Shown: positions 18,072 through 25,842 of the stretch, one piece after another
How the letters are laid out: every line of letters starts with the position of its first letter
Position numbering within the stretch: position 1 is the first letter of the stretch
Source of the DNA: an uncultured Collinsella sp.
GTDB taxonomy: Bacteria; Actinomycetota; Coriobacteriia; Coriobacteriales; Coriobacteriaceae
Direction of reading: 5' to 3'
Length of the DNA stretch: 29,872 nucleotides
Assembly: GCA_902470265.1 (NCBI GenBank)
Contig: CABRFW010000002.1
Location: 1-29,872 of the forward strand
Notes under the pieces: generated by a model
Database searches by the model: none
What the model was told of the DNA's origin: nothing
What the model saw: the letters and a program-made list of their open reading frames with translations, nothing else
Made by a program: the position numbers and the translations under genes

Positions 18072-18929
18072 CTACGGACGCTCGATCGGCTGGGTCAGGC
18101 AGTGCGGGCCGCCGCCGGCGTGCAGGATCTGGTCGAGCGGCACGTCGATGACCTCGATGCCCAGAGCGCGCATCTTGTCGTTGATGTGCTTGTTCTTCTC
18201 GATGGCAACGACCTTGTTGTTGCCGATGCACTGGACGTTGCAGCCGTGCTTGTACATATCCTCACTGGCGACGGGGATGAGCTCGAAGCCGCGGCGCTTG
18301 AGCATCTGCAGGAAGTTGTAGGGCAGCTGGTCAATGCAAGCGAGCGCAACTTGGGGAGCGACGATGTTAAAGATCATGTCAAGGTGCAGGTTGTCGGGCG
18401 GGCAGGGAACGCCGACGACGGTATAGCCAAACTTCTCGAGCTGATGGCGGAGGCTGGCGACTCCCTGTTCATCGGTACGATCGACCATGCCCCAGGCGAG
18501 CGTATGCTCATCGATCATCCAGAAGTCGCCGCCCTCCATGCAACCTGCGTTAACGCGGGCGACGATGGGGACACCCATCTCCTTAAGCTTTGCCTCATAG
18601 GACTGGGCCTCGATCTGGCGGACCGGATGACGGAAGTGGCCCATGACGGCGCCTTCCTTGATCATGCAACCATAGTCGCGGGCAAAGGTCATGACCTCGT
18701 ACTTGGGGTTGGCCTCGACCTCGACGACCTCGATGCCGTTATCCTTGTAGGCGTCAACGAGCATCTGCCATTCCTTGACCATGATGTCGTTCTGTTCGGT
18801 ATCGCCCTTCTTCATCCATTCGGAGGTGATGACGTTGATGCCGTTGAAGGTGTAGTACTTCGGCGAGCACATCATGACCTTTTTGAGCGGATTGGTGGCG
18901 TTGGAGACGTAGATTTTCTCTTCAGACAT
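18072..18929 (-). CDS. Arginine deiminase/DDAH/amidinotransferase-superfamily enzyme
   Basis: A 285-residue pentein-fold enzyme acting on a guanidino (or ureido) group. The substrate-binding FARD lies at 82-85, followed by a partly basic GHFRHPVRQIE. The catalytic acid region is MEGGDFWMID (Glu132, Asp135), the general base His182 is in NLHLDMIFNIV, and the nucleophile Cys277 is in AGGGPHCLTQPI. Motifs are closer to arginine deiminase and arginine:glycine amidinotransferase (F-x-RD, H-(L/I)-D-x-x-F, GGG-x-HC) than to bacterial DDAH (FVED). The length, however, is that of DDAH and lacks the helical insert of true ArcA (about 400 residues). The ATG at 18929 has AAAGAAAGGA upstream. Its setting between a transporter and a dehydrogenase, in a cluster with a carbamoyltransferase, suggests it produces citrulline or an analogue by deimination. 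Alternatives are dimethylarginine hydrolysis, citrulline hydrolysis or amidino transfer. Confidence 0.88.
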   Translation of the reverse strand: MSEEKIYVSNATNPLKKVMMCSPKYYTFNGINVITSEWMKKGDTEQNDIMVKEWQMLVDAYKDNGIEVVEVEANPKYEVMTFARDYGCMIKEGAVMGHFRHPVRQIEAQSYEAKLKEMGVPIVARVNAGCMEGGDFWMIDEHTLAWGMVDRTDEQGVASLRHQLEKFGYTVVGVPCPPDNLHLDMIFNIVAPQVALACIDQLPYNFLQMLKRRGFELIPVASEDMYKHGCNVQCIGNNKVVAIEKNKHINDKMRALGIEVIDVPLDQILHAGGGPHCLTQPIERP

Positions 18930-18973
18930 GGCAGGTTCCTTTCTTTAAGACCTACATACCTTAGATGGAATGC

Positions 18974-19010
18974 GCGCGGCGGGAAAAACGGAGGGGCTTG
19001 CCCGCCGCGC
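18974..19010 (-). other. GC hairpin between YfcC-1 and the deiminase-like gene
   Basis: GCGCGGCGGG (18974-18983) and CCCGCCGCGC (19001-19010) are perfect inverses. On the minus strand the T-run lies in the loop, not after the stem, so this is more likely an intercistronic stabiliser or pause site than a terminator. Confidence 0.55.
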
Positions 19011-19041
19011 GAGGATTCCCGCGGGGGAGTAGCGCCTAGAC

Positions 19042-20559
19042 CTAGAGCATCACGAGGACGCAGAGGAAGGCGCAGCAGGCGGCGAACAGGACGGCGACGA
19101 TGGGGGCGATCTTCTTGACCCAGTCGCCGTAGCTCATGTGCGCCGCGGCCGTGCACGTCATGACGACGATGGAGCACGGGGTGATCATCTTGGCCAGGCC
19201 GAGCGCCATGAGGTAGATGATGACCATGATGTAGACGTCGACGCCGGCGAAGGTGGACAGCGTGCCCATGATGCCCATGGTGGCGGCGGCGAGGCCGGTG
19301 GAGCTGGGGATCAGGCAGGCGATGAGGAAGTAGCAGACCAGGGCGACGACGACGAAGGCGAAGGGCGGCAGGGAGGCCAGCGCGTTCTCGCACATGTTGA
19401 GGATGGACGGGGTGATCTGGCCGTTGTCCATGACGACCTGGATGCCGCGTGCCAGCGGCACGACGAAGGCGGTGGAGACCAGGCCGGAGGCGCCCTTGAG
19501 AATCGTATCGATGATAGTGTCGGCATCATAGTGCATGACTACGCCGATGAGGATGACCATGATCAGGGTGATCATCGAGAGCTCGGGGAAATACCAGTTT
19601 CCGAAGGCGGTGATGTCGGTGCCCAGGACGTTGCGCAGGCCCGGGGTTGCGGCGACCCATGCGACGAAGTCCTCGAAGAACGTCCACTCGGGGTTGAGGG
19701 AGGTCCAGGGGGTCAGACCGACGATCATAAAGACGAAGGTAAGTACGAACAGTGCGAGCGCGCCCTTCTGGCGACCGGTGAGGGTGAGGTCCTCGTCGTC
19801 GGCGGCGGGGAACTCCTTGAGGTCCTGCTCGCGCCGGAAGAACTGGACGGACTTCTCGGGATGCGCCTTGATCTTGTCGGCGTAGCGGCAGATCAGGAGG
19901 ATGACGAGGCCGGTGAAGATGACGAACATCGCGATGCGGGGAATCATGCCCTCGCCAGGGGAGATGCCGGCGATACCCGATGCGATGCCCGTGGAGAACG
20001 GGTTAATGATCGACGAGAGGCAGCCGATCTGGGTGCCGAGGACGACGATCATGATCGCGGTGACCGTATCGAGGCCGAGGGCCAGGATGACGGGCACGAA
20101 CATCAGGAAGTAGACGATGCCTTCCTCATAGGCGCCTTCGAGCGTACCGAAGAACGCCATCAGGATAACGAGGATGGCGATCAGCGCATGCATGTTGTTC
20201 TGATTGGCGATAGTGATGCGCTTGATGGCCGTCTTGAGCGCGCAGGTGCGATCCATCATCTCGAGTAAGCTGCCGAACAGCATGATAGTGAGGGAGATCG
20301 AAATGGCGCCGGAGACCGTGCCACCGCCGAGCATGCCGGTGATGGGGGCCATGAAGATGTCCCAGAGGCCCTGGGGGTTGCTCTCGACCACGTGGTAGGT
20401 GCCGGCGATGGCGTCGCCGCCCTCGGAGAGCTCGTAGGCTCCGCCGGGGACGAACCAGGTCAGGAGGGCGATGAAGGCGATGACGGCGAACAGGATCACA
20501 TAGGTGTTCGGCATCTGGAATTTCTTCCTCGCCGGCTTTTCCTTGATTTCTTCAGCCAT
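19042..20559 (-). CDS. YfcC-family integral membrane transporter (first copy)
   Basis: A 505-residue polytopic membrane carrier of the YfcC family, related to the ArcD-like basic amino acid carriers. A short charged cytoplasmic N-terminus (MAEEIKEKPARKKFQMP) precedes about 12 hydrophobic segments. The hallmark motifs are NPFSTGIASGIAG in the first half and IPSSTGLAAATMGIMGTLS in the second. The ATG at 20559 has AAGGAAAT upstream. It follows the carbamoyltransferase-family gene by 72 bases and precedes the deiminase-like gene by 112, so is probably in the same transcript. In an ADI-like pathway an arginine/ornithine exchanger is needed, and this gene is in the place arcD would take. It is GC-rich with C/G-ending codons like the carbamoyltransferase, and unlike the second copy at 15033. 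Substrate is inferred only. Confidence 0.92.
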   Translation of the reverse strand: MAEEIKEKPARKKFQMPNTYVILFAVIAFIALLTWFVPGGAYELSEGGDAIAGTYHVVESNPQGLWDIFMAPITGMLGGGTVSGAISISLTIMLFGSLLEMMDRTCALKTAIKRITIANQNNMHALIAILVILMAFFGTLEGAYEEGIVYFLMFVPVILALGLDTVTAIMIVVLGTQIGCLSSIINPFSTGIASGIAGISPGEGMIPRIAMFVIFTGLVILLICRYADKIKAHPEKSVQFFRREQDLKEFPAADDEDLTLTGRQKGALALFVLTFVFMIVGLTPWTSLNPEWTFFEDFVAWVAATPGLRNVLGTDITAFGNWYFPELSMITLIMVILIGVVMHYDADTIIDTILKGASGLVSTAFVVPLARGIQVVMDNGQITPSILNMCENALASLPPFAFVVVALVCYFLIACLIPSSTGLAAATMGIMGTLSTFAGVDVYIMVIIYLMALGLAKMITPCSIVVMTCTAAAHMSYGDWVKKIAPIVAVLFAACCAFLCVLVML

Positions 20560-20580
20560 GGTGTATTTCCTTACGTGAGG

Positions 20581-20610
20581 CGCCGCGGCCCGGAGGGGCG
20601 GGCCGCGGCG
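20581..20610 (-). other. 12-bp GC-only hairpin between carbamoyltransferase and YfcC-1 genes
   Basis: CGCCGCGGCCCG (20581-20592) and CGGGCCGCGGCG (20599-20610) pair perfectly around a 6-base loop. It fills the 72-base gap between the two genes and has no T-run, so transcripts probably continue. Such hairpins often set different amounts of the upstream and downstream messages. Confidence 0.65.
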
Positions 20611-20631
20611 TGCGGTCGGTCCGTGGCGCGG

Positions 20632-21648
20632 TTAGACGCGCGGGATGTAGAGGTTGCCGAGGGTCGCGGCCATGATGGCCTTGATGGTGTGCATGCGGTT
20701 CTCGGCCTCCTCGAAGCAGCGGGAGTGCTCGCTGTAGATCACGTCGTCGGTGCACTCCATGGCCTCGATGCCGTGCTCCTCCTTGATCTTGGCGGCGTAC
20801 TCGGTCTCGGCGTTGTGGAAGGCCGGGAGGCAGTGCAGGAAGATCCAGTCGGGGTTCTCGATGTGGGAGACGAGCTCGGCGTTGACCTGGAACGGGGACA
20901 TCAGGCGGACGCGCTCGGCGAACTGGGACTCCTCGCCCATGGCCGCCCAGACGTTGGTGTAGACGGCGTCGGCGCCGCGGACGGCGTCCACGGGGTCGTT
21001 GGTGACGCGGATGGTCGCGCCGGACTCGGCGGCGAACTTCTGCGCGAGGGCGACGATCTCGGGGTCGGGCTCGAGCTCCTTGGGGGTGGCGTTGACGTAG
21101 TTCACACCGAGGATGGCGGAGGTGATCATCAGGGAGTTCTGGACGTTGTTGCGACCCTGGCCGCAGTAGGCGAGCGTGAGGCCCTCGAGCCTGCCGAAGT
21201 GCTCCTTGATGGTCATGAAGTCGGCGAGCATCTGCGTGGGGTGCTCGCGGTCAGTGAGGCCGTTCCAGACGGGCACGCCGGAGTGCTCGGCGAGCTGCTC
21301 GACGTGCTCCTGCTTGAAGCCGCGGAACTCGATGGCGTCGAACATGGAGCCGAGCACCTTGGCGGTGTCGAGGACCGTCTCCTTCTTGCCCAGCTGGATG
21401 TCGCCCTTGCCCAGGTACTCGGGGTGGGCGCCCAGGTCGATGCAGGCGGTGGTGAAGGCTGCGCGGGTGCGGGTGGAGGTCTTCTCGAAGAGCAGCGCGA
21501 CGTTCTTGCCCTCGAGGTAGCGGTGCGGGACGTTCTGCTTCTTGAGGTCCTTGAGGTGCTCGGCGAAGCCGATGAGCCACATGAGCTCGTCCCTGGTGTA
21601 GTCCCTCGTGGAGAGCAGGTGGCGACCCTGGAAAACCGAATCAGTCAT
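20632..21648 (-). CDS. Ornithine carbamoyltransferase-family enzyme (catabolic type)
   Basis: About 338 residues, cytoplasmic. It transfers or removes a carbamoyl group, here probably phosphorolysing a ureido compound to carbamoyl phosphate for carbamate kinase. Carbamoyl-phosphate motifs are intact: STRTR at 58-62, HPTQ at 136-139 and HCLP at 272-275. The helix ENRMHTIKAIMAATLGN near the end is typical of ornithine enzymes. The amino-acid-side loop is unusual: canonical TDVW-V-SMGE reads TNVW-A-AMGE (231-239), so the ornithine-contacting Asp and Ser are Asn and Ala; GDARNN also reads GQGRNN. Annotation as argF/arcB is therefore probable by family, but the amine substrate may differ. Start: AAAGGAAAC is followed by ATG at 21654 and ATG at 21648; I favour 21648 by spacing. 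It is first in the cluster, downstream of a PucR-type regulator. Confidence 0.9.
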   Translation of the reverse strand: MTDSVFQGRHLLSTRDYTRDELMWLIGFAEHLKDLKKQNVPHRYLEGKNVALLFEKTSTRTRAAFTTACIDLGAHPEYLGKGDIQLGKKETVLDTAKVLGSMFDAIEFRGFKQEHVEQLAEHSGVPVWNGLTDREHPTQMLADFMTIKEHFGRLEGLTLAYCGQGRNNVQNSLMITSAILGVNYVNATPKELEPDPEIVALAQKFAAESGATIRVTNDPVDAVRGADAVYTNVWAAMGEESQFAERVRLMSPFQVNAELVSHIENPDWIFLHCLPAFHNAETEYAAKIKEEHGIEAMECTDDVIYSEHSRCFEEAENRMHTIKAIMAATLGNLYIPRV

Positions 21649-21978
21649 AGTCATGTTTCCTTTCGTCGGTTCTTGCCTACCCCCGACGGACGCCCCGCAC
21701 GTGGGCCCCTCCAGACAGGTCAGGCGTTTCGTTCGCCCCGGATGGGGCATCGATACCTGTAGTCGGGCGCCGGTGCAGCGGCACGCCGAAACCATGACTC
21801 AAAGTCTAGGAGCACCCAGATGCCGTGTGTTTGGTACCAACTCAAAGCCTTCCGGGGGTCTATTTGTTATTTTTTACAAATGAATTGTTATTCGTGAGCA
21901 ATTGGCGGCTTGCAAGGCCAATTGTCCGAGCGTATTCGGAGTTGTTTTGTGAAAAATGACGATTCGAGTTAACTCGCA
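21649..21978 (-). other. Regulatory region between the PucR-type gene and the carbamoyltransferase gene
   Basis: No gene is supported in these 330 bases. The regulator-proximal 120 bases (about 21850-21978) are AT-rich, with TGTAAAAAATAAC read on the minus strand, and are the likely promoter. A possible minus-strand pair is TTGCTC and TGTAAA with 17 bases between, which is weak. The remaining 200 bases are GC-rich, would form a long leader, and include a small GCCCC/GGGGC hairpin (21735-21748). Confidence 0.4.
21899..21924. promoter_or_regulatory. Candidate operator upstream of the catabolic cluster
   Basis: CAATTGGC (21899-21906) and GCCAATTG (21917-21924) are perfect inverses around 10 bases, 18 bases centre to centre. 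The site lies 55 bases behind the regulator gene and about 250 bases ahead of the carbamoyltransferase start, at the upstream edge of the AT-rich presumed promoter. Position and symmetry fit an activator such as the adjacent PucR-type protein; binding is inferred. Confidence 0.45.
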
Positions 21979-23124
21979 CTATCTGCTGAGGAAAGTGAGG
22001 GAAAGGAATACGAGCAGCTCGCGGTCGTGTGAATCGCCCATGTCGAGGAGTGCTCGAATACGCCGCAACCGATATCGGACGGTGTTGGGGTGTTGGTGTA
22101 GGCGATCGGCGGTGTCGATGATGTCGCCGCTGCAGTGCACAAAGGCACGTGCCGTTTGGACCAGTTCGGTAGAGTTTTGTGTGTCGTAGCTTTCGATGCG
22201 GTGGCGAAAACCTTGCGCGGTGCGCTCGAACATGGGGTTGGTCTGCGCTGCATAGGAGAAGGCGCCCATGGACAGATCCGACCACTCAAGTCTGCGCGTT
22301 CCGCTCAGATGGGCTTCATTGAGAAGGATTGTTGCCTGACGAATGGAGATATCTGCCTCGCCGAGGGGCACCAGGTCGCCTATGCCGCAGTAGTTGACGC
22401 CAACTCCTCGAATGGCATTTTCTAGGTCACAGAAGACGCCCTCGTGCTGTTTATCGGTGGCATACGAGACGAAAACGAGCAGCGCATCGTGGTAGCGAAA
22501 CGCGCATGCGTTTTGGACATCCTCGTGTCGCTGTCGAAACGAGTCCAGAAAATCGTTGAGGGTGTCTTGAATTGCGTACAGTGAGCAGCGATCATCTTTT
22601 TCGGCAGAGATGGCAATGCAGCGCATCGTCGATCCGGTAAGGCCCGCCAACTTGTTGATCTCTTGTCTTACTTGGGCTTTTGGCTTTCCCGATAGGAGCG
22701 TGTCGACTGCGTCGCTTTTGTCGGATGCGTCGAGATCGCGCTGCAAGAGGTTGAGCGACTCGAATGCGACGCGCTCATGGTAAGCGCCGGAATAGAGATA
22801 TACCGGGACGCCCATGCGTACACTTGCTTGGGCGACTGCATCGGTAAAACATGGCGAGTACACACGTTTAACGGCAATGGCTGCGACACGCCTTTCAATC
22901 ATGGCAATGAGCGACGCGTCGGATAGGTCGGGGTCTTCATAGCAAAAACCAAGATTGGTGAGAATGAACTCGCCGGGCATGTATGCGCTGTAGTCGTTGA
23001 TTGAAGGAGGGCAGTCTAAGATACCAACGTTGTAGACGCGGTGCTCCCCGGCATCTTCGATGGGTGCGACTAAATCAATCCGCTCGAATGCCGGTAGGGC
23101 CAAAATGTCGGCAACGGTAATCAT
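21979..23124 (-). CDS. PucR-family transcriptional regulator
   Basis: A 381-residue regulator. The N-terminal PucR-type ligand domain starts MITVADILALPAF, with the family's PPSINDYS and GEFILTNLGF elements. A middle GGDEF-like/CdaR region spans about 160-290. The C-terminal helix-turn-helix (HTH_30) at about 330-378 includes DIIDTADRLHQHPNTVRYRL. PucR and CdaR relatives usually activate adjacent catabolic genes (purine, glycolate/glycerate, GABA, amino acids) in response to substrate. It is upstream of, and on the same strand as, the carbamoyltransferase-transporter-deiminase cluster and separated from it by 330 bases with a candidate operator, so it is probably its activator. The start at 23124 has CGGAGG seven bases upstream. 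It shows none of the strong C-ending codon bias of nifJ and arcC, as expected for a weakly expressed regulator. Confidence 0.92.
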   Translation of the reverse strand: MITVADILALPAFERIDLVAPIEDAGEHRVYNVGILDCPPSINDYSAYMPGEFILTNLGFCYEDPDLSDASLIAMIERRVAAIAVKRVYSPCFTDAVAQASVRMGVPVYLYSGAYHERVAFESLNLLQRDLDASDKSDAVDTLLSGKPKAQVRQEINKLAGLTGSTMRCIAISAEKDDRCSLYAIQDTLNDFLDSFRQRHEDVQNACAFRYHDALLVFVSYATDKQHEGVFCDLENAIRGVGVNYCGIGDLVPLGEADISIRQATILLNEAHLSGTRRLEWSDLSMGAFSYAAQTNPMFERTAQGFRHRIESYDTQNSTELVQTARAFVHCSGDIIDTADRLHQHPNTVRYRLRRIRALLDMGDSHDRELLVFLSLTFLSR

Positions 23125-23381
23125 GGATGCCTCCGAACGACGCCGGGTTGCTTGAACTGCTTTGCGATATACGTGATCTTCTCATTGATACAGCATGAAG
23201 ACGCGTGTATTGAAATAGTAGACCATTAATGCCTTACCGCATCGACGGGCAAACAGTTGCTTCGGCGCACGAGCGGGATGATATTAAGCTTTCATTCTGT
23301 TTTTGCGGCGAAGGGGAATGGTCGTCGCATACAGCATGCGATGCGCCGTTTACCACCGCGGGTTTGGCATGGGCGCGCGGT

Positions 23382-23390
23382 GGGCATAAT
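23382..23390 (+). promoter_or_regulatory. Candidate -10 region (GGG-CATAAT) of the phospholipase-like gene
   Basis: CATAAT preceded by GGG lies 33 bases before the start codon, with TTGGCA 15 bases upstream as a possible -35. A second plus-strand pair, TTGATA (23185-23190) and TATTGA (23208-23213) with 17 bases between, lies further upstream. Both are plausible; neither is proven. Confidence 0.4.
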
Positions 23391-23422
23391 GGGTGGCATC
23401 GAATGAAATCGAAAGGATCATT

Positions 23423-24367
23423 ATGCCCGCGCTTATCACCCATCATCTGTTTGGCGAGGAAAGCATCGACCGTCTTCCACAGGGCGTCATCACGTCCGAT
23501 GAAGAGCGCATTGCCTTTATCTTGGGCAACCAAGGCCCCGACCCGTTCTTCTTTCACATTCTGACACCGCGTGTTTCCGACTGCACGCTGCTGGCGCAGG
23601 TCATGCATCGGTCGCGTATGTCTCGCCAGTTCGCGTGCCTGCGCGACGGCGTGTCGCATCTGCTGCCGCGCGACGCCAGCTTGGGTCGCGCCTTTGCGCT
23701 GGGCCTGCTGTCTCATTACGTGCTCGACCGCAACGCCCATCCCTTTGTCTATGAGCAGCAGTTTGGCATCGTGGAGTCCGATTCAGAGCTTGAGGATTCG
23801 AGCAGTCAGGTCCATGCCGTGATCGAGAGCGACCTGGATGTACTGATGCTGCAGCTTAAACGCGATGGCGCTACGGTCGACGATTACCCGCCGGCGGGCG
23901 AGATCGTCACTACCGATCGCATCAATCGCGTGGCCGGCGTGCTGATGAGCTATGTTGCCGGACGCGTGTACGGCATTGACATTCCGGCGGGGGAGTACGG
24001 TGCTGCCGTTGCCAATATGCAGCGACTTTACCGCGCGATTGAGCCGGCCGGCTCCGCAAAGACGCGCGCGATCTCGCTGGTTGAGGGCTTGGTGCACGAC
24101 TACTCGCTGCTCGACGGCCTTGCCCATCGCGTGACGACGGAGCTGCCCGAGCGCACCGGTAACCTGGGCCATCTGACATGGAAGAATCCCTTTACCGACG
24201 AGGTCTCGAACGAGAGTTTCCCCGAGGTCTTTGATCGCGCGCTGGTCGATTACGAGTGCACGGTCGCACGTTTTATCGAGACCGGTGACATGGATGCCGT
24301 GACCAGTCACGTCAACTACAGCGGTCGCGTGCTCAATGCCGATGAGGAGTTCGACCGCGAGGAATAG
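23423..24367 (+). CDS. Zinc-dependent phospholipase C-like protein
   Basis: A 314-residue protein of the prokaryotic zinc-dependent phospholipase C-like family. It opens with MPALITHHLFGEE, with an early His pair (7-8) and GNQGPDPFFF at 35-44 (Asp40). It has the helical metal motif His98-x3-Asp102-x3-His106 (SHYVLDRNAHPF), and a later conserved HVNYSGR near the end. These His and Asp residues fit a two- or three-zinc centre. There is no signal peptide, so unlike clostridial alpha toxin it should stay in the cytoplasm. Family members like this one are mostly uncharacterised in anaerobes, and lipid hydrolysis is not shown. GAAAGGA sits seven bases ahead of the ATG. It diverges from the PucR-type gene and is followed by a transporter gene with its own promoter-like box. 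Confidence 0.82.
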   Translation: MPALITHHLFGEESIDRLPQGVITSDEERIAFILGNQGPDPFFFHILTPRVSDCTLLAQVMHRSRMSRQFACLRDGVSHLLPRDASLGRAFALGLLSHYVLDRNAHPFVYEQQFGIVESDSELEDSSSQVHAVIESDLDVLMLQLKRDGATVDDYPPAGEIVTTDRINRVAGVLMSYVAGRVYGIDIPAGEYGAAVANMQRLYRAIEPAGSAKTRAISLVEGLVHDYSLLDGLAHRVTTELPERTGNLGHLTWKNPFTDEVSNESFPEVFDRALVDYECTVARFIETGDMDAVTSHVNYSGRVLNADEEFDREE

Positions 24368-24417
24368 GGCCCGTGCGTGCCCCTTTGCCGAATCCTTACC
24401 GGCGGTTCTGGACAATT

Positions 24418-24427
24418 GGGGTACGAT
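24418..24427 (+). promoter_or_regulatory. Candidate -10 region (GGGG-TACGAT) of the MFS transporter gene
   Basis: GGGGTACGAT lies 42 bases ahead of the start codon. No clear -35 sits 16-18 bases upstream (TTACCG is 20 bases away). It closely resembles the box at 276-284 and those at 6291 and 25818. Confidence 0.4.
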
Positions 24428-24468
24428 GAACTAACTGCATATCGGGCGAATACGAAGGGTCCCTGTCC

Positions 24469-25728
24469 ATGAAATACACCAAGCTCGAGCGTAACTGGGT
24501 TATGTATGATGTGGGCAATTCGGCCCTCGTGCTGCTCAATACCTCGGTGGTGCCCATTTACTTTAACGCCATCAATACCGGTGCTTCCTCGGCCGACCTG
24601 GTGGTCGCCTGGGGCAATGCGCAGACGATCGCCTCGCTGGTCATCGCCATGCTCATGCCCATTCTGGGCGCGCTTGCCGACTACGCCGGCAACAAGATCA
24701 AATTCTTTTTGGGCTTCTTCCTCACGGGCCTGGTGCTTTGCCTGGCGCAGGCTATCCCAATGTCCGCCATGGCATTTTTGACCGTGTACGTGCTGTGCAC
24801 CATCGGCCTTAACTCTTCTATGACGTTCTACGACGCCATGCTGCCCGACATTACCACCGACGAGCGCATGGACGCCGTGTCCAGCTCGGGCTATGCCTGG
24901 GGCTACATCGGTTCCACCGTGCCGTTCGTCATCTGCCTGGCGCTCATCATGGGTGGCCCCGCTCTTGGCGTCCCTACCATGCTGGCAACGCGTCTGTCGT
25001 TTATCATCACTGGTGCCTGGTGGCTCATCTTTACCCTGCCGCTCATTCGCACCTATAAGCAAAAGTACGGTCGCGAGCGCGGTCCTGAGGACACTATCGG
25101 CCGCATCGTGGGCGGTGTGTTCTCCGAGGTCGGACACACCATGCGCGAGATCGCCCACAACAAGACCGTGCTGGTCTACATGATCGCGTTCTTCTTCTAT
25201 ATCGACGGTGTGCACACGGTCATTTCCATGGCAACCAGCTACGGATCGGCCTTGGGCATCGATTCGACCCAGTTGGTCCTGGCGCTGCTCGTTACGCAGT
25301 TCGTGGCCTTTCCGTCCGCCATCATCTACGGCAAGCTCGCCGGCCGCGTGGGCACGCTCAACATGATCTTGGTGGCAGTCGCCGCCTATATGGGCATTGT
25401 GCTGTTCGCCGCGTTCTTCCTAAAGACCGCCTTTGAGTTTTGGGTGCTTGCCATTATGGTCGGCCTGTTCCAGGGCGGCGTGCAGGCGCTCAGCCGTAGC
25501 TACTTTGGCCGCATTATCCCCAAGGAAAAGTCCAACGAGTACTACGGCTTCTTTGACATCTTTGGTCGTTATGCAAGCGTTATGGGCACCTTCCTGGTGT
25601 CGGTCGTCACCTCGCTGACCGGCAACCCGTCGCTGGGCGTCCTTTCCATTGGCGTGCTGCTGATCGTTGGCTTTATGCTGCTGGTCCGCCTGTCCCGCAC
25701 GACTCGGGCGGCAGAGCATGCCGCATAG
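24469..25728 (+). CDS. MFS transporter, UMF1 family
   Basis: A 419-residue integral membrane protein with about 12 hydrophobic segments. The N-terminal NWVMYDVGNSA (9-19) is the signature of the UMF1 (Atg22-like) branch of the major facilitator superfamily. A central loop (RTYKQKYGRERGPED) divides two six-helix halves, and the second half contains QALSRSYFGRIIPKEKSNEYYGF, also a family landmark (given here over about 440 bases from 25480). Substrates of bacterial members are unknown; amino acid efflux has been shown for fungal relatives. It is flanked by a promoter-like box upstream and an intrinsic terminator downstream, so is probably a single-gene unit. Start ATG at 24469 with GAAGGG upstream. 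Confidence 0.92.
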   Translation: MKYTKLERNWVMYDVGNSALVLLNTSVVPIYFNAINTGASSADLVVAWGNAQTIASLVIAMLMPILGALADYAGNKIKFFLGFFLTGLVLCLAQAIPMSAMAFLTVYVLCTIGLNSSMTFYDAMLPDITTDERMDAVSSSGYAWGYIGSTVPFVICLALIMGGPALGVPTMLATRLSFIITGAWWLIFTLPLIRTYKQKYGRERGPEDTIGRIVGGVFSEVGHTMREIAHNKTVLVYMIAFFFYIDGVHTVISMATSYGSALGIDSTQLVLALLVTQFVAFPSAIIYGKLAGRVGTLNMILVAVAAYMGIVLFAAFFLKTAFEFWVLAIMVGLFQGGVQALSRSYFGRIIPKEKSNEYYGFFDIFGRYASVMGTFLVSVVTSLTGNPSLGVLSIGVLLIVGFMLLVRLSRTTRAAEHAA

Positions 25729-25817
25729 GAGCGAGCGGCTATTGTGCCTGTCCACGGTACTCTTTTGGGGTTATCCGCAATAAACATTGCGACTTGCGAG
25801 CAATGATTTGCCCAAGT

Positions 25818-25826
25818 GGGTATGAT
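25818..25826 (+). promoter_or_regulatory. Candidate -10 region (GGG-TATGAT) of the glycosyltransferase operon
   Basis: GGGTATGAT is a good -10 hexamer 74 bases ahead of the glycosyltransferase start. TTGCGA lies 21 bases upstream, which is too far for a standard -35. If used, the transcript would begin just before the terminator-like hairpin at 25843. Confidence 0.4.
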
Positions 25827-25842
25827 GGAATCAGCTAGGTCG

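Noticed and set aside
17078..18151. A 357-codon plus-strand frame opposite the dehydrogenase
   Set aside because: Runs through a terminator hairpin and two gene boundaries; composition is typical of an antisense shadow.
23229..23564. A 111-codon plus-strand frame overlapping the phospholipase gene start
   Set aside because: Different frame from the clearly conserved protein, no ribosome site, and it overlaps the promoter region.
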